Shown one piece after another: positions 1 to 6,568 of a stretch of 10,590 nucleotides of DNA; the first letter of the stretch is position 1, and each line of letters opens with the position of its first letter. Origin of the DNA: Thoreauomyces humboldtii (Eukaryota > Chytridiomycota > Chytridiomycetes > Spizellomycetales > Powellomycetaceae); assembly GCA_027596035.1 (NCBI GenBank), contig JADGJA010000796.1, positions 1 through 10,590 on the forward strand. The letters are read 5' to 3'. The notes beneath the pieces were generated by a model that was not told where the DNA came from, ran no database searches, and worked only from the letters and a program-made list of their open reading frames with translations. Position numbers and translations under genes: made by a program.

Positions 1-20
1 GGAGGAGGAGGAGGAGGAGA
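1..20. repeat. GGA trinucleotide microsatellite at the window edge
   Basis: Six GGA units open the window. On the minus strand they would encode a serine or proline run inside the partial gene proposed for 1-211. The repeat may extend beyond the window. Confidence 0.8.
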
Positions 21-211
21 ACTGGAACCATGTATTATATCCAGAGAAGACGGCAGCCTGGCGGGGGACTGTGTCTGTGACGTCCAGCTCTCGTTGCGCT
101 CGACGACATGAGATTGGTGGTTCGCGCGCTGACGAGGGCGAATCACCCACATTCCTTCGAATGCTCGATTGTTGTCCGTGAAGTCTTCTTCTTTGCAGCG
201 GATTTGGCCAT
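1..211 (-). CDS. Partial 5' end of an unrecognised minus-strand gene
   Basis: I do not recognise this gene. An ATG at 211-209 (context CAG-ATG-GCC) opens a basic N-terminus beginning MAKSAAKKKTSRTT. In the unspliced frame it stops after 22 codons at 143. A GT...AG intron from 150 to 75 (76 nt, donor GTGGGT, acceptor CACAG) would instead join residue 20 to a frame that stays open to base 1 and ends in a serine run encoded by the GGA microsatellite. A competing unspliced minus frame from an ATG at 152 is also open to base 1, and a plus-strand frame is open from base 2 to about 180, so the strand is not certain. If real, the gene lies downstream of UBL-A1 on the same strand and continues to the left of the window. 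The model rests only on open frame, composition and splice sites. Confidence 0.25.
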
Positions 212-774
212 CTGGTGTAGTGAGACGCTGCTGCAATGGGAACCCTGAGGAGTCGTCGCGACAGAAAGTCGCTGGAAGGTGGAAGGAGACGGAGCGCGGG
301 TAGGCGACAGGGCGACCGCAGGATGGCTGCGAGGACCGTCGCATCTCTCGCTTTTCCCTTGAACCACTCACCCAACCCCCCGTTCCTCACCCTCTACTTT
401 CGGCATCAACGCCTTTTCGCATTTCCCCGGCGTGCTGCATGCTTCTCTTCTCATCTGCCAGTGCTGATGGCGTCTCGTGTCTCGTGCACCTCCGCAGTGA
501 CCCATGTTCTGTCGAACAACCTCGACGTGCCGTGACGGTCCGATGGACGACATGGAGTAAAGGAGCCACATGAGCGGCAGAGCTACCAGGTAGGTCCTCG
601 ACGCAGCGAAGAGGAACCTGTCTCAGGCGCCCTCAAAGATGATCACTCGGACATTCCAATCTGTTTGATTCGATCTTTTACAACCGTCGTCGCATCGACC
701 CTTCCCTCTGCCAAAACCCTCCTCCAAGCCGCCCCCTCCCGCTCACCACCTCTCCTTCTCTCCCTCCCAACTCA
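212..774. other. Intergenic region left of UBL-A1
   Basis: This stretch lies between the UBL-A1 stop at 775 and the proposed gene start at 211. It should contain the 3' UTR of A1 and, if the left gene is real, that gene's promoter. The frames here are short and conflicting on both strands. I see no RNA gene or mobile element. A pyrimidine-rich stretch lies at about 700-770. Confidence 0.5.
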
Positions 775-2248
775 TCAGTTATACAGCCCGACAGCCGGCT
801 GCACCAGGATGGCATACGGTCTGACGAACTTTGACCGGGCCGTGAAGATGCCGGAGCCAGCACCCTGCGGGGTAACGCGTTTGGGATCGACTCGGTTCTG
901 CATGACGACCCGGAAGAACCCGGTGCCGACCGGGTAGTGGCCTCGCGCCGAGTAGGACATGGTGACGGGGAGTTCGGTCGTGGACCACACCTCGGTCGTG
1001 TTGTAGCCTTGTCGGGCGATGGAGGCGGCGTTTGGGTATGCGGTTCTGGGGAGTTTTGGAAAAAGGCAAGGGGTGAATCGACGGGGGGTAGGATGAAAGG
1101 GAAATGAGCCGTGTAGTGTACGGAGGTTTCTTACCCATGATAGGTGACCATCCACTCTCCCTTCGAACTCTTGCTCCTCGGTCCCACTTCGCCGAGCCAC
1201 TTGTCGTCCTCGTACTTTCCCTTGACCTTCAGTCCGAACCTCCACCACCCCTTGGGTCTCGCATACTTGTGACCGCCCCGACTGACGGCCGTCTTGTCGT
1301 CGCAGTTCACGGTGTAGTCCCTGTCCCACTCTGGATCCATGAGCTCGGCGGGGAAGATGGCCTTGAAGCGCTCGGGACACGGCAAGGGATCGAGCCGGAG
1401 AGGGATCGAGACGAAGAATGTGGGGACGACGTAGGTGGAGATGGGCAGGCGGTCGTCATGGAGTTCTCGACGGGAGTGGGCGATACGGAGCTTGGTTCCG
1501 GGCGTCAGGGTGTGGGTTTTCAGGATCTGGAGCTTGAGGTCCGCGACGGTGGTGTCGGAACTCACTGTTCGGGGGAAGGAAGAGCGGGTTGGTTTTGGCG
1601 ATTTGATCCTTCGCCCATGGTATTGTGTGAAAGCTTACCTTGCAGAGTGAGAGGACTTTGATGCTGAAACACGACTTTGATGGTCGGGACCGGCGACGGC
1701 GACGGTGACGCAGCAGAAACTCTGCTCCTCCCGCTGTGGCTGCTCTGCACACTGCGTCTGGACGACGCCGCCGACGAGGTGACCTTTGGTACGGTGGTGA
1801 AGTCGACCTCAACAGGACCTTTGCCTTCAGGGTCGGGTCAGACATCAGCAATTCAAGACCCGCAACGGAGTTGTGGATAGCTCACTTCGTAGGTTGTAGG
1901 GCACCTCTTTCTCGGCGGCGGCGGTGGATCTCGTCACGGGCATGGCTGGCTCCTCGGTTGTCTTGTCTTTCTTGATACGACGAATCTGTCAAATGTATCA
2001 GTCGGCTGCGATGATTCATGCAGCGTGCGACGGCTGGTGGTTGGACATACGTAGAGTGCTTTGAAGACTTTGGAGAGAGTGCCCATATCAACGTCGCCGT
2101 CGAGGAGATACTTGCAGCAGTAGATGAAGCTTGCGGGGATGAGAATGACCAAGCAAAGTACGATGAAGATGCAGCCAGCCCAAAAGTAGAAGAGTCTCTT
2201 CGGGATGCTCCAGCCAAAGTTCCAGATTCTAGCTATCGTTCTCCTCAT
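775..2248 (-). CDS. UBL-A1: membrane-anchored ubiquitin-like / PARP-like-fold protein
   Basis: Five exons: 2248-2051, 1985-1886, 1824-1639, 1564-1135 and 1045-775. They sum to 1185 nt, giving 394 aa and a TGA stop at 777-775. The introns are 65, 61, 74 and 89 nt. Residues 19-45 form one strong hydrophobic segment, with basic residues on its N-terminal side (K17, R18). A low-complexity linker follows. Residues about 147-225 look like a ubiquitin-like fold (TIKVVF, then TVADLKLQIL, then LRIAHSRRELHDD). The C-terminal domain runs from W268/W269 with RFGLKV, GKYEDDKWLGE and EWMVTYHGT (H304-G305-T306), then GYNTTEVWSTT (W325), QNRV (354-357) and VRPYAILVQ (379-387). The HGT and following block resemble PARP-type ADP-ribosyltransferase folds; catalysis is not shown. 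Exon 3 has two in-frame acceptors 6 nt apart. It is divergent to Myb-B1. Exon boundaries are inferred from GT...AG sites, phase and alignment with UBL-A2; exons 1-2 have no counterpart there and are the least certain. Confidence 0.83.
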
Positions 2249-2626
2249 CGCCGAGGTGTGTTCCTTCCCCGTGGCCTGTCTCGGAATGGCAACTGTATGT
2301 CTCTGGTCTCCGGTTTCGCTGCTGGTGGACCTGCGTGCGTGGTCGACAGCCTAACTGCCAACTGCAGGAAAGTGACGGGTTCTGGAAGTCCTACTGAAGC
2401 CGCCGCCGCCGGACGCAACCCCCGGATGACCCTGCGATTACCGGTCGGTCTGTCCCTTCCCCCCCCCCCCACGTTTGCACCTGGCAGGTGCTGGGAGTCG
2501 CCCGGTGACCAGTTCTCCAGCAGAGACAAAGTACGTCGAGCGACAAAACGAAGACGACCCCTCTACCTCTCAAAAAAGCCCTCCCGACCAAGTCTCATCT
2601 CATACAGCACACCGCACGTCAAAATC
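2249..2626. promoter_or_regulatory. Shared 378 bp divergent promoter of UBL-A1 and Myb-B1
   Basis: This is the only sequence between the two divergent ATGs (2248 on minus, 2627 on plus), so it must carry both promoters. It contains three matches to the classical Myb-type core YAACTG, at 2290-2295, 2352-2357 and 2359-2364; the last two are tandem. It also contains a run of 12 C at 2459-2470 and a short GCC repeat near 2399. No clear TATA box was identified. Regulation by the neighbouring Myb proteins is inference. Confidence 0.55.
2459..2470. repeat. Poly-C tract (12 C)
   Basis: Twelve consecutive C lie within the A1/B1 intergenic region. The length may be prone to polymerase slippage or sequencing error. 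It does not affect any coding frame proposed here. Confidence 0.8.
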
Positions 2627-3208
2627 ATGGTGGACCTCAACAGCGAACCGCCGAACCAGGATCTTTCCGACGGGTCTCAGTTCGAAGACTACCAACCAGA
2701 GCCTGAGGAAGACGTGGCTGCGCGACCGAAACCGAAGCGGAAGCGGGCCGCCGCAGCCAAGACCGATCCGAAGCCCAAGAAACAAAAGATCGAGGCAAAT
2801 GGCGTTGCAACTTCGAGGGCAAAGAAGGTGCGTCTAGACAGTTGCGTAGTCCTGCGGCGTGACCGTTTCTCTTTGCACATGTCTTACTGTCCATTTCATC
2901 AGATCAAACCGACATGGGACGACGCGCTCCTGCGCAGGTGCATGCTGCAGCACGGAAAGTGGTGGAAACCCGTAGCGGAAGCCTATAATCTTAAGACGGG
3001 TCGTACGGCAGAGCAGATTCATGGCAGATGGCGTAGCATCGAGGGACGCGATGGCACGAACGACACGGAGGAGGATAGGGAGCTGAGGCAGTTGGTTCAG
3101 GAACTCGGCACGAAGTGGGCCGAGGTCGCGAAGGCTTGGGCTGACAGTCATGGAGTCTCGGCTGAGCAGATCAGGGGAAGATGGCGCACTCTGGAGAAGA
3201 GAGGTTGA
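2627..3208 (+). CDS. Myb-B1: small protein with two Myb/SANT-like repeats
   Basis: Two exons, 2627-2827 and 2903-3208, encode 168 aa. The ATG at 2627 has a good context (AAAATC-ATG-G), and upstream sequence in the open frame does not look coding. The 75 nt intron (donor GTGCGT, branch-like CTTAC, acceptor CATCAG) is a multiple of three without a stop, so retention would add 25 residues in frame. Residues 1-30 are acidic. Residues 33-54 contain basic clusters KPKRKR and KPKKQK, probable nuclear localisation signals. Repeat 1 (about 72-114) has tryptophans W72, W87/88 and W110. Repeat 2 (about 122-165) has W139 and W161 with the first position replaced. Both repeats end in the similar helix AEQIxGRWR, which suggests internal duplication. 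It is probably a DNA-binding or chromatin protein in the nucleus. It is divergent to UBL-A1, convergent to its paralogue Myb-B2 and 119 bp from it. Confidence 0.84.
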   Translation: MVDLNSEPPNQDLSDGSQFEDYQPEPEEDVAARPKPKRKRAAAAKTDPKPKKQKIEANGVATSRAKKVRLDSCVVLRRDRFSLHMSYCPFHQIKPTWDDALLRRCMLQHGKWWKPVAEAYNLKTGRTAEQIHGRWRSIEGRDGTNDTEEDRELRQLVQELGTKWAEVAKAWADSHGVSAEQIRGRWRTLEKRG

Positions 3209-3327
3209 GTGCAGGGAAGAGGCGATGGGAGCGCAGAGCTAGTAGTGGGGCAAGTTTTGAACACCCAGATGTAGCGAACCAAGAACATGTTCAGTTTGGT
3301 ATCGATACCGACTTGCTTCAGCTCTGT
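3209..3327. other. Convergent intergenic region, symmetry centre of the inverted duplication
   Basis: These 119 bp separate the stop codons of Myb-B1 (plus) and Myb-B2 (minus), so the two 3' UTRs must share or overlap here. It marks the axis of the A-B | B'-A' arrangement. I see no obvious hairpin or mobile-element end at the junction. Confidence 0.6.
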
Positions 3328-3888
3328 TCAACACGATAGATGCAGACTTCCCATAGCCCTCCTCTCCATCGATCTCGATTCCACATGCTGCTTCAGCACC
3401 GGATCAAACCCTCCTTTCCTCCAAGGTACGCCACACTGTTCTGCCGAAACCCCGTACCGGTCATCCCAAGCCTTCTTCACATCCGTCCACTTTGCTCCAA
3501 CCTCTTCCACGATGCCTCTCAGCTTCTTGTCCTCGTCGGTATCACGAGTCACATCGCGAGCGTCGACGCCGATGGACCGCCATCGACTTCGTAGCTGCTC
3601 CGGCGTGCGAGACATCGCGCCGTTGTAAGCTTCGGCGACGGGTTTCCAGGAGCGATTGTGGGTGGTCACGAGCGAGAGAAGGAGTGCGTCGTTCCAGTCT
3701 CGGGTGATGTGTGGTGGAGCAGTGTGATGCGGGTTCCGTCTCGTTCTCTTTTCGTCTTGGGTCGACTCGTCCTTGTCCTCGATCTTCACCGTTTTGGGCT
3801 TGCTGGGCGTTCGTTTGCGTTTGAGGTTCTGCTGCTCTTCTTCTTCCTTGATCGCAGCCTGGGGCTGCTCGACGTCCGAGTCCGTCAT
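3328..3888 (-). CDS. Myb-B2: paralogue of Myb-B1 with two Myb/SANT-like repeats
   Basis: A single exon of 186 aa. The first in-frame ATG is at 3888-3886 (context GCA-ATG-ACG). The N-terminus is acidic, then a basic region carries LKRKR (residues 22-26) and RTRR (48-51). Two motifs match the sumoylation consensus (IKEE at 13-16, VKIE at 34-37). Repeat 1 (about 65-106) has W65, W81 and W103 and shares WKPVAEAYN and RWRSI with Myb-B1. Repeat 2 (about 117-158) has W134 and W156 and shares GVSAEQ, but its third helix diverges (CGVPWRKGG instead of IRGRWR). A tail of about 28 residues follows that B1 lacks. No intron is needed at the B1 intron position, so one paralogue gained or lost it. The protein is probably nuclear. 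It is divergent to UBL-A2 across 274 bp. The degraded second recognition helix may mean altered DNA binding. Confidence 0.8.
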   Translation of the reverse strand: MTDSDVEQPQAAIKEEEEQQNLKRKRTPSKPKTVKIEDKDESTQDEKRTRRNPHHTAPPHITRDWNDALLLSLVTTHNRSWKPVAEAYNGAMSRTPEQLRSRWRSIGVDARDVTRDTDEDKKLRGIVEEVGAKWTDVKKAWDDRYGVSAEQCGVPWRKGGFDPVLKQHVESRSMERRAMGSLHLSC

Positions 3889-4162
3889 TGCTGAGGTGTC
3901 TGGCAACGTGATAGGAGCTGGGTCTCTGCCGGCGAAGCTCTTGGTGAGCGGATCCTTCAGGCCGCTGTCGAGGACGCCGTCCGTCAGTCCGTCAGTCCGT
4001 CAGGTCAGTCTGCAGCTTGGAACCTTCGGCGGCGGCGCAGAGAGAGAGAGTCCTCTACAGCAACGACGAATTTGAGGAAGCCCAGGAGCCAAGCTTGACA
4101 TTGCTGGACGTCGAACCTGTCCTCTTGTCTGCGCTTCTCACACCTCCAAGCGCACCACAACC
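3889..4162. promoter_or_regulatory. Shared 274 bp divergent promoter of Myb-B2 and UBL-A2
   Basis: This sequence lies between the divergent ATGs at 3888 (minus) and 4163 (plus) and must hold both promoters. It contains three tandem copies of an 8-mer at 3979-4002 and a GA-rich stretch near 4040-4051. The YAACTG motifs of the A1/B1 promoter are not present, so the two bidirectional promoters have diverged in sequence although gene order is conserved. Confidence 0.55.
3979..4002. repeat. Three perfect tandem copies of GTCCGTCA
   Basis: The 8-mer GTCCGTCA is repeated three times without mismatch, then decays into GGTCAGTC. It sits midway in the B2/A2 shared promoter. It could be a clustered protein-binding site or a simple tandem repeat. 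Confidence 0.85.
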
Positions 4163-5440
4163 ATGATCTCTCGACACAGTTACCATATGTCCTCCCGGCA
4201 TCGGCCTTACGACCGACGTCTTAAGGCCAAACCCAGCACCAAATGGAAAGTCTCTGCCCTCGTTCCTCCTGCGGAACCACGAGACGAGACTTCATCTCCA
4301 ACAGACTTGAAGCATGAGCATTTCTCCGACACCGACTCGGAACTCGACGACATGGATTTCTTCAGGATGTGGTCAGCGCAGGTGGACCCAAAGCCAAAAC
4401 CTCCTCCGGTCGATGGTTCTTTTCTGGAGATCAACTTTCGATGTGTGGACCCTATTGTTCTGCAAGGTTTGTGTCAAACCCCTCCCTCCGGATCCTTCGG
4501 TCTGCATCATCCGCCTTCATCTACCTCCGTTTTGAAATTGAAGTCCCGTATGACTCGACCGTCGCCGCACTGAAGCTTCAGATCATCCAAAAGCAAAGTC
4601 GGGTGCAAAGTCACCAACCCGACGCAAGCCACCTTCGTCTGGCCCACGATCGCACAGAGCTGCACGACACCATCCGGCTCTCCACCCTGGCTCACAGTAC
4701 ATACCTCCAGATCGACCCACTTCCCTCTCCCCGCCGCTTCCTCTCCTTCCTCCCCGTCGACCTCCTCGACAGCAGATGGGACAGAGAGTACACGACCGAG
4801 ACCGGCGACGGCGTGGGCGTCAAGCGTGGGGGGAGACGGTACAGTCGTCCTTCGGGGTGGCTTCGCTTCGGTCTGAAGGTGCTCGGAAAGTACGATGATG
4901 ACGAGTGGTTGGGGGAGACGGGACCCAGGAACCGGAGTTCGAAAGGAGAGTGGATGGTCACGTATCATGGGTGAGTTTGGGCATTTGTCTCTTCCCTTCC
5001 ACATCACCTCACATCTCCCCGCCCTACCCTAAGACTCACAACACTTGATGGGTGTTCACTCTTTCACCAGAACATCGTTCAGAAGCGCGTCGTCCATCGC
5101 TCGAGACGGCTACAACACGTCCATCGTCTGGTCAACGACGCATCTCCACATCGCCCTGGGATACTCCGAAGCACGAGGGCTCTTCCACCTCCCCTCCGAG
5201 TCCACCTCTTCGTCATCGTCATCGTCATCGTCATCCTCGTCGTCATCCTCGTCGTCCTCCGACGAGTTCTATCGAATCGTGATTCAGAACCGCGTGCATC
5301 CCCGTCACGTCACGAGCGTGCGTCATGGAAGCATCTACACGGCTCCGGCTCGATACGTCAGACCGTACGCCATTTTGGTGCAACGGGTGCCGCCCGAGGA
5401 TCGGTTCGCTTACGCTCGCGCGATGCGATGGCAGGGATGA
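4163..5440 (+). CDS. UBL-A2: ubiquitin-like / PARP-like-fold protein, paralogue of UBL-A1
   Basis: Three exons, 4163-4466, 4544-4970 and 5071-5440, sum to 1101 nt (366 aa). The ATG context is ACAACC-ATG. The introns (77 and 100 nt) lie at the same positions and phases as the last two of UBL-A1: phase 1 after VLQ, and phase 2 inside the glycine codon of YHGT. Residues 1-85 are charged, rich in S and P, and lack the membrane segment of A1. A ubiquitin-like region spans about 87-170 (FLEINF, then TVAALKLQII, then LRLAHDRTELHD). The C-terminal domain has GWLRFGLKVLGKY (from about 206), EWMVTYHGT (H243-G244-T245), GYNTSIVWSTT (W264), QNRV (316-319) and VRPYAILVQ (340-348). An 18-serine run (290-307) interrupts the domain before QNRV, and a charged tail follows VRPYAILVQ. 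The HGT block resembles PARP-type ADP-ribosyltransferases. The usual second-motif tyrosine position appears as tryptophan and no obvious catalytic glutamate is visible, so activity is unproven. Confidence 0.87.
5207..5260. repeat. Imperfect TCN repeat coding for 18 serines
   Basis: Eighteen consecutive serine codons (TCT, TCG, TCA, TCC mixed, with a TCA-TCG core) lie inside UBL-A2 between the YS and EFYR segments. UBL-A1 has only a short glycine-containing loop there, so this is an expansion in a surface loop of A2. Confidence 0.9.
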
Positions 5441-5983
5441 CGGGGCACTGTGTGCACAGATGAGTCACACGATGGTGGAGTGGAGGTGAGGGATCCAGAA
5501 GCCAAGTGTGTGGGTGGAATCGTACACCTTTCCGAATCCTTGTCCGTTCGCTTATGATTTCCCTCCTTATCCGGTCAGAGCACCCGTATTTGTGGAAAAC
5601 GAACGCGAGGAGGTGTGAAATGGAAAAATGAGGAGAAGTAGGAAAGAGGAAAAAGGAACTTTCCGACGTGAACGCTTCCCGGGATGTACATGTAGGTGCA
5701 TCATAGCAGAGCTTGTTGTATGACACTACCTGCAACGGGGAGTACAGCAATTGGTGCCTTCTTGTGCATCGGCAGGCATGTGTTTCGACAGATGACACCT
5801 GGGGGGGACCTGGCACGCTTCCTGAACGAGTACCAGACGGCGATGAGAGATCCTCGATGCCCAGAAAGACCCGATGTCGTCCTCTCAATGCGTGTGTTTC
5901 GTAACGTTCTCACTTGAGAAGACCACCACCACCCATCGTAGACGAGGGTAAACAGGTGGAGAAATCCTCCAGTTTCGGTCAGA
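5441..5983. other. Intergenic region right of UBL-A2
   Basis: About 540 bp between the UBL-A2 stop and the end of the 5984-6217 gene. It must include the 3' UTRs of both. One plus-strand frame (5696-5917, 73 codons) has a protein-like second half (DLARFLNEYQTAMRDP), but a minus-strand frame overlaps it and I see no splice or paralogue support, so I do not call it as a gene. No RNA gene or mobile element is visible. Confidence 0.45.
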
Positions 5984-6217
5984 TCACTGGAACCCGATCA
6001 GCCCACGGAGCCAGCGGCCAAGAAGAAGAATCATGTCTGGGAACGTTGCGATGAACCTGTCCATGTCGCAGTTGGAGAAGGGGGCGAGGATGGTCTCCTT
6101 GTTCGTGGCCCATTCTGCGGTGGTAAACATCGTGCTGTTGGAATGAGGAGCTGGAGGCAAGGTAGGGTCAGAGGCAGACGTGGGGACTTGTAGGTCTTGT
6201 TGGAAGCCTTTCGCCAT
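5984..6217 (-). CDS. Small hypothetical protein with a hydrophobic C-terminus
   Basis: I do not recognise this protein. The ATG at 6217-6215 has a near-ideal context (GAAGCC-ATG-G) and opens 77 codons to a TAG-type end at 5984. The N-terminal half is rich in S, T and P. The C-terminal half is well ordered in character: TTAEWATNKETILAPF, then DMDRFIATFPDMILLLGRWL, ending in GLIGFQ. The last 25 residues could form an amphipathic or membrane-associating helix. The frame stays open upstream to about 6319 without another ATG, so an upstream exon is possible and this could be the final exon of a longer gene. It is divergent to the 6569 gene, with a (CT)17 microsatellite in between. Confidence 0.42.
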   Translation of the reverse strand: MAKGFQQDLQVPTSASDPTLPPAPHSNSTMFTTAEWATNKETILAPFSNCDMDRFIATFPDMILLLGRWLRGLIGFQ

Positions 6218-6368
6218 GGCTTCGTTTCTGGGGGCGGAGATGGCGAACGGCCTCCCTGTGTTGGTGGTGGTAGAGAGCCCAACACCCCAAAGGATCTCTC
6301 TCGTCTCCACGATCCCCAATGAGACATTTCGCCTGTCACACGGCCATGAGCACTACGTGGTGTCTTCG

Positions 6369-6370
<2 letters not shown>

Positions 6371-6405
<35 letters not shown>
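6371..6405. repeat. (CT)17 dinucleotide microsatellite
   Basis: Seventeen uninterrupted CT units plus a C, followed by degenerate CTCTC remnants. It lies between the divergent starts at 6217 (minus) and 6569 (plus). CT/GA tracts in fungal promoters are often nucleosome-poor, but this could be a neutral microsatellite. Confidence 0.92.
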
Positions 6406-6407
<2 letters not shown>

Positions 6408-6568
6408 ACTCTCTCAGAGGACGAGGAAGGATGGTCCACCGACCAACACTTTGTACCCGACAACCAGACGCAAAGGATCGAACGCGAATCCTCATCCCGA
6501 CACCCGTCCATTGTTAAGGTCTTCGGTCTGTCTCTGCCTACGCATCTCACAGCCCCTCACAATCCAAC

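Noticed and set aside
2018..2626. Upstream open part of the long plus-strand frame that ends at 3208
   Set aside because: It runs antisense to UBL-A1 exon 1 and through the shared promoter, and its composition is not protein-like. The good ATG context and paralogue alignment place the Myb-B1 start at 2627.
5358..5888. 176-codon minus-strand open frame
   Set aside because: Its 3' end is the antisense of UBL-A2 exon 3 and the rest is arginine/serine/proline-rich low-quality sequence without a paralogue. It is probably a shadow frame.
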